From NCBI GenBank assembly GCA_900188575.1, contig FYEU01000312.1:439920-503919 (forward strand): 64,000 nucleotides of DNA. The letters run 5' to 3'. Source of the DNA: Geosmithia putterillii (Eukaryota > Ascomycota > Sordariomycetes > Hypocreales > Bionectriaceae). The notes under the pieces were generated by a model. It was not told where the DNA came from, searched no databases, and was given only the letters and a program-made list of their open reading frames with translations. Made by a program: the position numbers and the translations under genes. This document shows positions 47,250-57,910 of the stretch, in pieces. Position 1 is the stretch's first letter. Each line of letters opens with the position of its first letter.

Positions 47250-49394
47250 TCACAGACGACTAGAGTTGGAGTCGTCGTGGGGGCCAAGGGCACCGCTCAT
47301 GACGGGACCGCTCGGGGCAAAGCCAGGAACACCAGGAGGGTGGCCGGGCCCATAGAGGACAAGCTCACGCCCACCACGCGTGCCCCACCACGCGACACCC
47401 ACAGCGGAGCGGTCGACATCGAGCTCCCCACTGACGAGCATCTCGCAGAAGCGCCTGCGGACGGCGTCGCGCATGGCCGAGTCAGCAACATCGTAGAGGA
47501 CGTGGGCCGCGACGGCGAGCCACTCGTCGACGAGGGGCAGGGGCAGAAAGGGGATGGAGTCCACGAGGGCCAGGGCCAGGGCAGACTGCTCGGACATGGC
47601 GTCCTGGATAGCCTGGAGGGCGGGGTCGCTGCTTCCGGCCACCTTCTCAGGCGGGAGGGGGTATGTGGTGGCCTCGGCCATGTGGGCGGTGAGCATCTCG
47701 AGAATGGTCTCGGACATGTGCGGCTCCATGGCGGCGATGGGGAAGGGCGGGGAGACCATCTGCATGACTGTCTTGAATGCGAGACGGAACTGGCGCGGGG
47801 AGATGAAGCGCGGGAACGACTGGAAGAGACGGACAATGTAGAAGGGGGCCATGCGGATGGTCAGGGAGCTGTGCTGGGGACACGAGAGGACGGAGAGGAT
47901 GGCGCTGTGGGCCGACTCGAAGACCTCGGTAGCAAAGGGCGTTGTTGCAACCTGCTCGTTGTTGTTGCCCGCGATGGTGTCGTTCTCCAGGACGGATAGG
48001 GCCGGCTTGATGGCCAGCTCGTCACAGGCGGCCGTCGACAGCGTCAGAGGTAGGTGCTCGGCCAGGTTGAGGTGGAAGAGATCGAGGGTGCGCTGGACGT
48101 GGCGGGTGCGCAGGGCGGGGGCCTCGCTCGGTCGCGTCTCGTGCAGCAGCGCCTCAGCCGCGGCGGGGAAGCGCGAGATGGCGTCGACAGAGGCCATGTA
48201 GACGTAGGCGTAGGACTCAAAGGAAGCGTTGCTGTCGCGCGATGCAATAAAGTGCAGATTACGCAGTATGTGCAGGGACGCGGCAGCCATCTGGGGAGCG
48301 ACGGCATCGCTGGCCATGTTGCCGTCGAGCATGCTGCGTGTAACGATGGCCTGCAGCACGGCCACGACGGCGAAGAGGAGCTTCTTGAGCGTCTGCCACA
48401 GGGCGGGCCACGTCGCCCGCAGGGTGTCCGGGCTGAGCCGGGCGCTCTCGAGGGCCGGGTCCGTGTCACTCAGGGCGGTGCGTTGCCACGCGCCGACGAC
48501 ATTGCGGGTGAAGTTGACGAGCGCGCTGTGGGCCGCCACGACGGCGCGCGTGTCGGATGCGTTCTGCGCCGCGAAGCCCGCCAGCTTGGACAGCGGGCCC
48601 AGGTTGCCCATCAGGGGACGAGATTCCATATCCTGCAGCATGCGGAACGAGGGGGAGATGGCAGGCCAGTCGAGGACCTGCCCGACGCCCGGTGCAGGGC
48701 GAGTGGCGACATCCGGGCCGATGACGGCGAGGAACTGCCCGTCCCGGAAGCCCTCGGGCCCGGAGGTCAGGGACGCCACGGCGAGGGGCAACAGAGCGTC
48801 GCAGTTGATCTGGGAGCGGTGGAAGTCGGACAGGAGAGGGAAGGCGAAGTTGAGGGCCAGGACGATGGAACCACCGGCCAGGGCGCCGTCCAGAGTATGC
48901 TGCTCGAGGGCGAGGTTGGCGGCGGTGACGACGGCGGTCTCGAGGGTCCCTCGCAGGGAGCGCGAGAGCGACCTCCTCTCGCTGCCCTCCATGCCCATCA
49001 GGACGCCCGTGAGGACGAGAAGGTGCTGCCAGCGGCGGGAGCGGTCGTCGGCGCCCTTGACGACGGCGCGCACCCACTCGTCGCTGGGCAGCTCGCCGCC
49101 AGCGTCGCCCGAGGGCTGGGGCTCGCCAGACAGGCGGGCGAGCTCGTCATTTCGGACGCGGATGGCGGCCGAGTTGTAGATGCTGATGATGCGGATGGCG
49201 GTGCGGAGGCCGTCGTGCCGCTGCCAGATGGCGCGGGCGGTCAGCAGCTGGGACGTGAGGACGCCGAGGTTGAGCGGGTTGGAGAGGTGCGACAGGAGGT
49301 GCGTCGTCGTGCCAATCACCTGCTCGGTCCGCGGGCCGTCGTGGACATCCTGATAGTACTGCAGGACAGTGTTGAGCAGCCTGTCGGCAGGCAT
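47250..49394 (-). CDS. pex8: Peroxin PEX8-like peroxisome import protein
   Basis: Single exon, 714 residues, start MPADRLLNTVLQYYQDVHDG. The protein is helical and Ala/Leu-rich throughout (for example QVIGTTTHLLSHLSNPLNLG, TAIRIISIYNSAAIRVRNDE). The end is decisive: the last residues are ...DSNSSRL, and SRL is a canonical type-1 peroxisomal targeting signal. Pex8 is a matrix-side peroxin with a C-terminal PTS1 that connects docking and RING complexes in matrix-protein import. Size, all-helical character and PTS1 agree with filamentous-fungal Pex8, but I recognise it by overall pattern, not a short motif. Divergent from TMEM170 with 387 bp between starts. Confidence 0.75.
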   Translation of the reverse strand: MPADRLLNTVLQYYQDVHDGPRTEQVIGTTTHLLSHLSNPLNLGVLTSQLLTARAIWQRHDGLRTAIRIISIYNSAAIRVRNDELARLSGEPQPSGDAGGELPSDEWVRAVVKGADDRSRRWQHLLVLTGVLMGMEGSERRSLSRSLRGTLETAVVTAANLALEQHTLDGALAGGSIVLALNFAFPLLSDFHRSQINCDALLPLAVASLTSGPEGFRDGQFLAVIGPDVATRPAPGVGQVLDWPAISPSFRMLQDMESRPLMGNLGPLSKLAGFAAQNASDTRAVVAAHSALVNFTRNVVGAWQRTALSDTDPALESARLSPDTLRATWPALWQTLKKLLFAVVAVLQAIVTRSMLDGNMASDAVAPQMAAASLHILRNLHFIASRDSNASFESYAYVYMASVDAISRFPAAAEALLHETRPSEAPALRTRHVQRTLDLFHLNLAEHLPLTLSTAACDELAIKPALSVLENDTIAGNNNEQVATTPFATEVFESAHSAILSVLSCPQHSSLTIRMAPFYIVRLFQSFPRFISPRQFRLAFKTVMQMVSPPFPIAAMEPHMSETILEMLTAHMAEATTYPLPPEKVAGSSDPALQAIQDAMSEQSALALALVDSIPFLPLPLVDEWLAVAAHVLYDVADSAMRDAVRRRFCEMLVSGELDVDRSAVGVAWWGTRGGRELVLYGPGHPPGVPGFAPSGPVMSGALGPHDDSNSSRL

Positions 49395-49781
49395 TGTGGC
49401 GGGGTGGCCTCTTTTGTGTGCGTGTGCGTGTGTGTTGTATGTGCGTGGAGGATGATGGATTATGGGGGCGGCATCATGCCCGAGATGGGAGAGGGACGCT
49501 GTATTACTCCGTATCTTGACTATCTCGCGAATGTGCCGAGGTCCGGAAATGTGACGTACCGTACCTGGCTGTCGCTGGGCCTAAGACCCACCCAGCTTAA
49601 CCTGCAGCTTCAACCATCACCAAGTTCATCCAACCCACGACGACAACGTGCAGGACGCAGGACAACGGAGGTCCAGCGCCTCTTTCGCGAGGACGGGGTA
49701 GGTTCGCACTCTTCTTACTCCTTCTGTGACCCGCAGTCTTCCGTCTTGGATCAATTGCTGTACTGTACTGACGACTCGCAG
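49395..49781. promoter_or_regulatory. Divergent promoter region, PEX8 / TMEM170
   Basis: Contains a TACTCCGTA motif at 49505-49513 and a probable 5' UTR intron of the TMEM170 gene (49699-49781: GTAGGT, TACTGAC branch, CGCAG) that ends directly before the ATG. Confidence 0.5.
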
Positions 49782-50302
49782 ATGGCTCTCCCCAATCAGC
49801 CCCCGCCGGGCTACCAGACGCCGCGCTTCCCGTCGCTCAACATCGAAGCCCTCCACGACGGGACCGAGAACCGCATCTACACGCTCTACTACATACGCGA
49901 CGTCTGGGTCTTCACCCTGACGTGGACCATCATCATCTATGCTCTCTTCCACCTGGCCGCTGTGTGCATCGCCATGGCCACCCACGGCTGGAGGATGTCG
50001 TCGTGGAAGTACCTCTGGGCCGTGCCCGTCGTGTACATCGGGATAGCTGGACTCGAGGCCCTACTGGCCGGGAGTATTGTCGGTGTTGTGTAAGTTGCTG
50101 TCTTCCCCTTGCTCTCCCTTCTTCTTGTCTACATCGTTGTTGTACTCTTTGTGGCTGACTCGACATCGTCCGTCCTGGCAGACTCGGCGCCGTGTACCAT
50201 TATGGCTACTACGAGATGAATACGTGGATCCCATGCATCTGGGCCTTCGTCTCCCTCCTCATCCTCATCATATCCTCCTTCTCGATGCAAGGAGGTCTCT
50301 GA
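49782..50302 (+). CDS. TMEM170 family membrane protein
   Basis: Two exons, 49782-50089 and 50182-50302, giving 142 residues. Three hydrophobic segments are visible: VWVFTLTWTIIIYALFHLAA, YLWAVPVVYIGIAGLEALLA with SIVGVVLGAVY, and WIPCIWAFVSLLILIISSF. The conserved ENRIYTLYYIRDVW lies before the first and HYGYYEMNTW before the last. In animals TMEM170 proteins sit in the ER and nuclear envelope and affect ER sheet and nuclear-pore formation; the fungal role is not established. Confidence 0.85.
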
Positions 50303-51532
50303 AGCCCCCGAAACGAAGGCGAACGATACGAACAAGACGGTGGCCGATACCGACAAAGTACTAGTACCTACATGTACTCAGATAGTCCCTCCCACGCCGC
50401 ACGCACGCGGAACAGAGGCTGGAAAAATTGCCTCGACATCCCGGATGGACCATGCGGCTGCGGACTCTGGCCAGGAAGAGCAAGGGCTGATCTCACAGTC
50501 GAAGCTGGGCAAGGCTGGAACCTTGGAGGACCAGGGTGTCGCTCGAACAATGGTAGCTTCAGGGAGAAGTCAATTACAGCGTCTCTGTCCCAAGAAACAG
50601 CCATGGAGTCTGCACACGGAGCTCTACACGCCCAGTCCACGCCATTAGCGCTGGCTGGCCGTGCCCTGCAGAGGGTCGCATGTATGCAGGACCGGGTACA
50701 TGAAGCCATGTACATGCTAGCAGCCCAGAAGGCGGCAGCATTTGGTCCCGGGGAACAGTATATGCCACAGACATTCCATCAGCTTTTTGTCTCTTGTAAT
50801 ATGTCTTTGTCGAGGTACTTTAATCGTGCAGGCATGTACTTGGTAGTTTGGAGGTGTGCCCCGATGCCAGACACTCCTTACTCTTGGTTCAAGCGCTATC
50901 CGGGGCCATAGCAGTACTCAGCTTAGTATATTCTCTGATAACAGAGTAAGGGAGCAAATCTGATCACAGTTATAGAAGAATGAATCAATCCAACTACTAC
51001 ATGTCGTCGTCTTGAGAGAGTGATTGTACCTGCAGGGTATCCAGTACTGAAGAGTGACCTCGTTACAGCGTCAATTAGCGCGGAACATGCATGCCCCACC
51101 CCCGACCGACGCCAGATGGGAGAGCTCCCCCAAAACATTCGAGATCTGGACCTTTTCGGGGACCCAGAGAACAATCATGTCGCCAGTGCCATAGCAGTTG
51201 CTATTGTTCTTCCCTCAACGACGCCAGCCCGCCAACCGAACAAGGAAGGGGGTGATGGCCTTGTGAGAGCACGCGCAGAAATGTCCCCGGAGCCTGTCTT
51301 TGCCATTCCCTTGAAAAAGCATTTTTACCCTCCCTCTCTGTCCTTTCGTTCCCTCCCTCCCAGCTTCTTCTTCTAGTAGCTTCCTTCCCGGTCCCATCGA
51401 AGCCGTGCTGTCCCCGCCACCAGAAGAGCCACGCAAACCCATAAAGATTGACTGTGGGAGAGACATAAACCCTGTCTATCATACACATACACGCGCACGC
51501 ACACACAAAGGCACAATCAGGTTCAGGTAGAA
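50303..51532. other. 1.2-kb intergenic region
   Basis: Between two genes on the plus strand. A 179-codon open frame at 50372-50911 has no recognisable domain, and I take it for 3' UTR/intergenic DNA. CT-rich leader-like sequence precedes 51533. Confidence 0.55.
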
Positions 51533-52411
51533 ATGGAAGACGACGCAGCCTCCACGACATCGTCGGCCGCGGGGTCAGGGTCGTCACTGTCCCCCACCCT
51601 ACCGGCGCTGCAGCCCCCATCCGAGACGGCCATTGAGGTACTGCGCCCTTACTTTGCCGGCCAACCCAAGTCGCTGTCGGGCATCGCCCTGCGCGCCTTC
51701 TGCCTCGGGGCCGTCTTCTCGGCCAGCCTGGTGGGGTGTGCGGTGGCCGTGCTGCTGCGGGCGCCCGGATCGGATTCGTATTCGGATCGCGCCGACCAGG
51801 CTGGCGGGGTGCTGCCGCTGCGCCCGTGGCGCGCGCCCTTCTTCCTGGCCGCCCTGTCGGCCTTCCACTTCCTCGAGTTCTGGACGACGGCGCACCGCAA
51901 CACCCTCGTCGCCAGCATCGACAGCTTCCTCCTGACAGCCAACTGGCCGGCCTACGCCGTGGCGCACGCCTCGGCCCTGTTCGAGTGCGTGCTCGTCGAC
52001 CTGGCGTTCCCGGCGCACCGCTCCCGGTGGGGGCTCGACAGCCCCTGGCTCGTCGCCCTGGGGCTCGTCCTCGTCGCCGTCGGCCAGGCCGTTCGGTCCG
52101 TCGCCATGCTCGAGGCCGGCGCCAGCTTCAACCACCAGGTGCAGACGCGCAGGGCGCGGTCGCACACCCTTGTCACGTCGGGAATCTACGCCCACCTCCG
52201 CCACCCGTCGTATTTCGGCTTCTTCTACTGGGGACTGGGCACCCAGCTCGTCCTCGGCAACGCCTTCTGCTTCGCCGCCTACGCCAGCATTCTCTGGCTC
52301 TTCTTCCACGATAGGATCCGCACCGAGGAGAGGAGGCTCGTCGAGTTCTTTGGCCGGGACTACATCGACTACCGCAGCAAGGTGGGCACCAAGATCCCAT
52401 TCGTGCCTTGA
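51533..52411 (+). CDS. ste14: Protein-S-isoprenylcysteine O-methyltransferase (Ste14/ICMT)
   Basis: Single exon, 292 residues. Several transmembrane segments precede the conserved C-terminal catalytic part: VTSGIYAHLRHPSYFGFFYW, then WLFFHDRIRTEERRLVEFFG and RDYIDYRSKVGTKIPF. The middle RNTLVASIDSFLLTANWPAY and GASFNHQVQTRRARSHTLV are also typical. The enzyme sits in the ER membrane and uses S-adenosylmethionine to methylate the C-terminal prenylcysteine of CaaX proteins such as Ras/Rho GTPases and the a-type pheromone. No introns. Convergent with the acyltransferase gene 232 bp away. Confidence 0.96.
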   Translation: MEDDAASTTSSAAGSGSSLSPTLPALQPPSETAIEVLRPYFAGQPKSLSGIALRAFCLGAVFSASLVGCAVAVLLRAPGSDSYSDRADQAGGVLPLRPWRAPFFLAALSAFHFLEFWTTAHRNTLVASIDSFLLTANWPAYAVAHASALFECVLVDLAFPAHRSRWGLDSPWLVALGLVLVAVGQAVRSVAMLEAGASFNHQVQTRRARSHTLVTSGIYAHLRHPSYFGFFYWGLGTQLVLGNAFCFAAYASILWLFFHDRIRTEERRLVEFFGRDYIDYRSKVGTKIPFVP

Positions 52412-52643
52412 TGGCCAGCATATCGTATGCGAGAACTAGCAAGAGCTGGAACAAGCGACTAGGAGCAGGGGAAGTCGTAATGGGAGGTAGCCAAACCAAA
52501 CCGGGTTGTCATTACTATTAGGATAGTACTAGGATACCATCGCAAATCCAACTGTATATTATAGTTCCAATTATAAGAGTAGATGAGACTCATTTCGTCA
52601 AACATTATATAAGGGCAGAAGGTGAGAAACCGAGCCCCATTGG

Positions 52644-52906
52644 TCATCGCGCAGCCATGGCCTTGCCGACACTACCGTACTTGGCCTGCCATGCATAGAA
52701 ATACATAAGGGCTGCGAATGGCTGACCGAAAATGGTAAACGACACCCAGAAGATGATGTTTCCGACTAGTCGGCCGCCGGCGCCGTGCTTCATTTTTTCG
52801 AGGGGAGCAGTTATGGCAATGAGGGGGAGCTGGAGGAACATGCCAAAGAAGGCGACGCCTGTTTTCTGTTAGTCCACACATACGCGCGCACACACACACA
52901 CACACA

Positions 52907-52944
<38 letters not shown>

Positions 52945-54440
52945 AATACAGGAAGTAGAAGACGATGCGAGTAAAGAGCACAACGAAAAGAGAAACGAAC
53001 ATACCGATAATGTTATGAGTAGGAACACCGACGAGAATCTCGTGGAGAAAGGCCGAGAGAAGAAAGACAGAGAAGCTAGCCATGGAGGGACTCCAGCCCC
53101 TGCCGACCATGGGCATGTAGACGTGGCGCTTGAAGTAGGTGTAGACGGGCTTGTTCCAGGAGCGCCAGTAGGCGCCAAGGCTCTCCGAGTTCCACCAGTC
53201 GTCGTAGAAGGCGCGGTCGCCAAAGCGGAGAATCTCAGCGAGGGCGTTGAGGAAGGACTGGAAGAGGGCGAAGAAGCCGGCGAGCCAGATGACGAGGGAG
53301 ATGGTGGACAGCTTGAGGAGGCGCTCAACAATGGAGGGCAGATCGAGGGAGGCGATCTTGTCGATGGAGTTGACGAGGACAGGGGTAGCGTACTGGGCGG
53401 TGGCGAACCAGATGAAGACGCTGAGGCAGAAGACCTCGCCGAGACGCTTGACGACAAAGAGCCAGCGGACGCGCTCGGTGCGCGGGTAGACGGGCTGGTA
53501 GACGAGGGTGGGGGCCCACCAGAAGTAGACGAGGTTGCTCATGGTAATGTTCTGCGGGTAGGGCGTTTGGCTGTACAGGTCGGGCAGGGCCTCGCGCTCG
53601 CCGCCGACGGGGTGCAGGTAGGCGTGGCGCAGGTCGCGGTTCGTCAGGGCGTACGAGGCCGTCTTGAGCCAGACGATGATGGCGTGGAGTTCCGTCAGGG
53701 TGCCGATGAGGGGGTGGAAGATGCGGAAGTAGACGAGCACCGTCGTGATGGCCAGGGCGAGCGTGACGTTGAGCCCGTGCGCCCACGCCACGACCAGCCA
53801 CGTTGTGTGGAAGCGGCGGCGGTCCTCCTCCGAGGGGCCGGCCTGCCCGCCGCCTTCGGCCGCCTTGAAGCGCTTGCGCGATCCCCGGGCCTGCGCCGCC
53901 GCCACCAGCTCAATCAGGTACGCGGCAAACAGGTGACACGGGATCAGAAAGTAGAGCATCAGGCCCATCAGCACATCCTGGTTGCGGTACTCGTGGCACC
54001 GGATACAGATGAGCACGCCGTACTTTTGAATGTTTTCAATCATGAGGCGCAGGTTGCCGACCACTGTTCAAGTCCAAGTCAGCAGCACGCCTCTTCAAAG
54101 CTACCGCCAGGTATATAGATGATGGGCGTTCATCGGGACGAGAATACTCACCCAGGACAATGACCATGAGGTTGCGAAAGCCCAGGAAGCTAGGCGTCGC
54201 GTTGGAGTCGTGGCTGAGGCATGACGGCCTCGTCACCGAGTGGACGGCCACGACGTGACGGTATTTTGTACGTGGCCTGGTGGTGCGCTTGTCATCGGTG
54301 TTGGTACTGGCATCTTTGACGGCCGCAGCCTCGCCGGTAGCAGCATCGCCGGTGGTGGTGCTGGTGGTGGTGTCGTTGCGATTGCGCTGCGAGACGGCGC
54401 CATTGGTCGTCTGGACGCCCGTCGACGTTGACGCCTTCAT
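52644..54440 (-). CDS. MBOAT sterol/diacylglycerol O-acyltransferase (DGAT1/ARE family)
   Basis: Three exons: 54440-54152, 54063-53005, 52858-52644, in frame, 520 residues. The first ~60 residues are Thr/Ser-rich and cytosolic-looking. Many transmembrane segments follow. Signature motifs are FYDDWWN (382-388), LGAYWRSWNKPVYTYFKRHV, and the catalytic histidine H437 in SAFLHEILVGVPTHN. The FYxDWWN and SxxHE motifs mark acyl-CoA:cholesterol/diacylglycerol acyltransferases of the ER, which make steryl esters or triacylglycerol for lipid droplets. Length and the motif order TMSNLVYFWWAPTLVYQPVY favour DGAT1-like over Are1/2, but substrate cannot be settled from sequence alone. Intron 2 carries long CA and TA runs. 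Confidence 0.9.
52888..52941. repeat. CA and TA microsatellites in acyltransferase intron 2
   Basis: About nine CA units (52888-52906) followed by about sixteen TA units (52910-52941), inside the 146-nt intron 53004-52859. Confidence 0.9.
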
Positions 54441-54890
54441 TTTCCCGGTCGATTCCCCAGACTCTGGCTGCTTCCAAGGGAAAAGAAAGCAGGGGATGAA
54501 TCTATGGGATAAAGATGAGGGTGTGTCAAGGGAGTGCGACGGAAGGGAGAGGGAAGGGAAGGAGAGGAGGAGGAGGGGAACGGAATGGGTGGTGAGGGGA
54601 GGCAAATCCAGGTATATTACGTAGCTGCCGCCCGATATTCGGTGTTGGTGGTGTTGGTGTTGGTGGCTGGGTTTAGAGTATTTTATACTGCTCCTGCTAA
54701 AAGGCGTATTAAGAGTCAAAATGCAAAACAATGAGAACCAAAAGGAAGAAATCGGTTTCTAGCGGGGTCACTTGCAAGTAAAATGGGAAATAATACCGAT
54801 TAATTCCATACGCAAAGGCAACGCACGTTCTACGAGTAGAGACACGGCATCACGCCAAGAGGGAAAAAAAGCGTGCAGGCAGCTTGCATC

Positions 54891-54913
54891 TACGGAGTAC
54901 TTGGTACTCCGTA
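54891..54913. repeat. Perfect palindrome TACGGAGTAC-TTG-GTACTCCGTA
   Basis: Two 10-nt arms are perfect reverse complements around a 3-nt TTG centre. Its first 18 bases, TACGGAGTACTTGGTACT, recur exactly at 4736-4753, and GAGTACTTGGTAC recurs at 55232-55244. Confidence 0.9.
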
Positions 54914-54920
54914 CAGCGGG

Positions 54921-54950
54921 GTGGCATGGCATGGCATGGCATGGCATGGT
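54921..54950 (+). repeat. GGCAT tandem repeat
   Basis: Five perfect 5-nt GGCAT units directly after the palindrome. Confidence 0.9.
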
Positions 54951-55898
54951 GAGCAATCCAGATAGGCCATTGCCACTGCTGTACGCCGTCGTATCGAGGT
55001 ATAATCCGCCTGTATAATCAATTAATACCTCGCTTGGATGATTGCTGTATCCAAGTCTCGTCCGCTCGGAGCTCGGGCGTTGGCAGTCGGCCATCGTCCC
55101 ATCCTGTCGCGGTCATTGTCCGTCTGATGGAGACCAGCTTCAGTTACGTAGTATTTGCTCGGGTTGCCAGGGTCCTTTTGGCGCTTGAAGCATGTGAAAG
55201 TCGTCCCTGCCCAGCAATACGAGTACGAGACGAGTACTTGGTACGATGATGGGGCACGCTGGTCAATCTCCTGATGATTGCAGTAGCTTCTTTGCGAGCA
55301 AGAGCATCGAGTATCTTACTCTTGTTTGGCAATGGATTGGAAATGGCTCAACGGCATAAAAAGGTTGGGATGGGATGCAGCTCAGCTCGAATTCCGGGCA
55401 AGGGCGTTGCAATGCATATGCCATGGATTGTGGCTTGCGGCTTCAATGGTACAAGCCCAAGTTGGTGTGTTGGTTTGGTGTGCGTTGCCAGTTGGCGGTG
55501 GTTTCAACTGGTTTGTCTTGGGGAAAAGATACATCCGAGTACAAAGGCAATGTACTCCGTACTACTCCGTAGTCGTACCTGCCCAGTGTCTTGTCCTGTG
55601 CCTGGATGCACGTGACCTTCCTCTTCGCCGTCGCGGCAAAACACCGCCTAATACTGCCGCGACAGTCAATCGCGAGCATACTCATCTCATCATTGTCTGC
55701 ATCTGCATCAAAACTATCCAAGACGAAGGGGGAAAAGCAGGCATTAACCCTACGGAAATCTCAATTGACGCGTTATCCTCCACATACATTTGTGACCTGG
55801 CTCATCTCCTGCAGCTACCCGGGCCTCAGCAAACATCTTAGCTCACCAGCTCTCATCGCGGCGCATGGTTGGAGCTCCCCTGCTCAAGCTATATCGCC

Positions 55899-57910
55899 AT
55901 GGCCTATGAGCCTCGGGGTGAGCACCATGGCGATCGAGGGGGCCAAGGAGGGGGACAGGATGGTGCATACAGGGTGCGCGGTCGACGTGAGTACTGCAGC
56001 CAGCCGTCTCATCGTACCATGATGATGATGACGATAATCCATCACCAACTCGAAACCCCATCTAACTTTTATATCAAGGCCCCGTGACCGACTACAGCTC
56101 TACCGTGCTGCATTGGGCACGGCATCGCGCGCCAGCCTACAAGGGCTCATACACAGGCGAGGCAGAGCGCCCGAGTGCCAGTTACATAGTCGACGTGAGT
56201 TGTACTATCTAGGAGAAGAAGTGCGGATGATGTGTGCCTACTGACACATCCCAGATGGTGCCTCCTGTGGGCCGTCCCACGCAGGCAGCCGACTCGATCC
56301 CGCTGAAGCACCTGCACTCATCGCTCAATAAGATTAAGCACCCCGTAAACGTGGTGCGGTGGACACCGCAGGGGCGGCGGCTTCTGACGGCATCGACGAG
56401 CGGCGAGTTCACGTTGTGGAACGGGACGGGCTTCAACTTCGAGACCATCATGCAGGCGCACGACTCGGCGATCCGGGCGATGGAGTACTCGCACAGTGAC
56501 GAGTGGCTGGTGTCAGGCGACCACGACGGTGTCATTAAGTACTGGCTGCCCAACTTCAACAACGTGGAGAACATTGCGGCGCACTCGGACCCAATCCGCG
56601 ACCTGGCCTTCAGCCCGCAGGACAGCAAGTTTGTCACAGCATCGGACGACTCGACCCTGAAAGTGTTTGATTTTGCCGCCGGCGCGCCCGAGTCCAAGCT
56701 CGAGGGCCACGGCTGGGACGCCAAGACCGTCGACTGGCACAGCCGGCTGGGCCTCATCGCCTCCGGCTCCAAGGACCATCTGGTCAAGCTGTGGGACCCG
56801 AGGCAGCGGCGCGCCTGCCTGACCACGCTGCACGGCCACAAGAGCACTGTCACCAAGGTGCTCTTCGAGCCCCTTCAGGGCCACTGCCTCGCCACCTCGG
56901 CCCGCGACCAGACTGCCCGCGTCCTCGACCTGCGCGTCATGCGCGACATCTGCCTCCTCAAGGGCAACGACAAGGACATCTCCACCCTGGCCTGGCACCC
57001 TGTGCACCCCAACCTGCTCACCACCGGCGGCATGGACGGCGCCATCTTCCACTACCTCCTCGACACGCCGAACCCCCCGCCGGGTCACCCCCTCACACTC
57101 TCTCCATGGGACAGCCCGGACCCGTTATCTGCCCCCGCCCAGTCCATCTGGCCCGTCCACCGCGTCCCGTACGCACACGACTACGCCGTATGGACCCTCG
57201 CCTGGCACCCCCTCGGCCACGTCATGGCCTCTGGCTCAAACGACCGCATCACCCGCTTCTGGACACGTGCCCGCCCCGGCGACACAGACGTCTTCCAGGA
57301 CAGGTACCACATTGGCGAGGCCGCTGCCGAGGCCCAGGGCACCTGGGACAGGAGGGGCAATCGCCGCCAGCGCCAGGAGGAGGAGATGCAGGAGATGGAC
57401 GACGAGGCCGATGCCCTCGTCGACCAGGACGATCCCCGCTCTGCCGCCGCCGCCGCCGCTGCAAACGCCTCCAACCCTGCTGCTGCACCGGGGCTCAACC
57501 TGCCTCCCGGATTGTCAGTCCCGGGTCTGGGACAAGCCGGCCCCGGTGGCCCCCCTCTGCCCCCTGGCATAGGAGGTGGCGGGGTGCCCCCTCCCCCACC
57601 GCCCATCCCCCTGCCCGGTCTACTCAACGGTTCGGGACCCCCACCGTTGCCTCCGCTTCCAGGAATCGACCCCAACAACCCGCCCGACCCGGCCACTTTG
57701 TTCGAGATGATGAGGAATGCCGGCATCCCCCTGCCCCCTCCGGGCTTCGTTCCACCGCCGGGCGACTTTGGCGGTGGCATGGGAGCGCCGCCGCCGCCAC
57801 TGCCTCCCGGTATGGATGCCGAGTCTGCTAGACGGAGAGCACCGCTGCCCAGCCAGGAGGACAGTCTGAGGTCTGAGCAGCGACAGGGGAGGTATACGCG
57901 TGCGAGGTAG
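55899..57910 (+). CDS. pfs2: Polyadenylation factor subunit PFS2 (WDR33-like)
   Basis: Three exons: 55899-55986, 56079-56194, 56255-57910, in frame, 619 residues. The N-terminal RRPVTDYSSTVLHWARHR and YKGSYTGEAERPSASYIVDM are the conserved Pfs2 lead-in, split over the two short exons. Seven WD40 repeats follow (about 90-400), for example VNVVRWTPQGRRLLTASTSG, HSDEWLVSGDHDGVIKYW, LIASGSKDHLVKLWDP and VMASGSNDRITRFWTRARPG. The C-terminal ~200 residues are Gln/Glu-rich, then Pro/Gly-rich (poly-Pro blocks). Pfs2 is a scaffold of the nuclear cleavage and polyadenylation factor; its animal counterpart WDR33 reads AAUAAA. Convergent with NUC1. Confidence 0.94.

Larger units (their letters stand above)
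54441..55898. other. Divergent intergenic region, acyltransferase / PFS2
   Basis: Contains leaders of both genes, a TACGGAGTAC...GTACTCCGTA palindrome (54891-54913), a GGCAT repeat (54921-54950) and two more TACTCCGTA motifs (55553, 55563). No coding exon recognised. Confidence 0.6.

Noticed and set aside
48054..50093. 679-codon open frame opposite PEX8 that runs into TMEM170
   Set aside because: Antisense opening caused by high GC in PEX8. Only its last part (from 49782) is the real TMEM170 reading frame.
50372..50911. 179-codon open frame after TMEM170
   Set aside because: No family resemblance and mixed composition. It lies where a 3' UTR and intergenic DNA are expected. Kept as a low-probability small gene only.
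56234..56254. Upstream in-frame ATG for PFS2 without the two short exons
   Set aside because: The region is intron 2 sequence. The two upstream exons restore the conserved Pfs2 N-terminus, so ATG 55899 is preferred.
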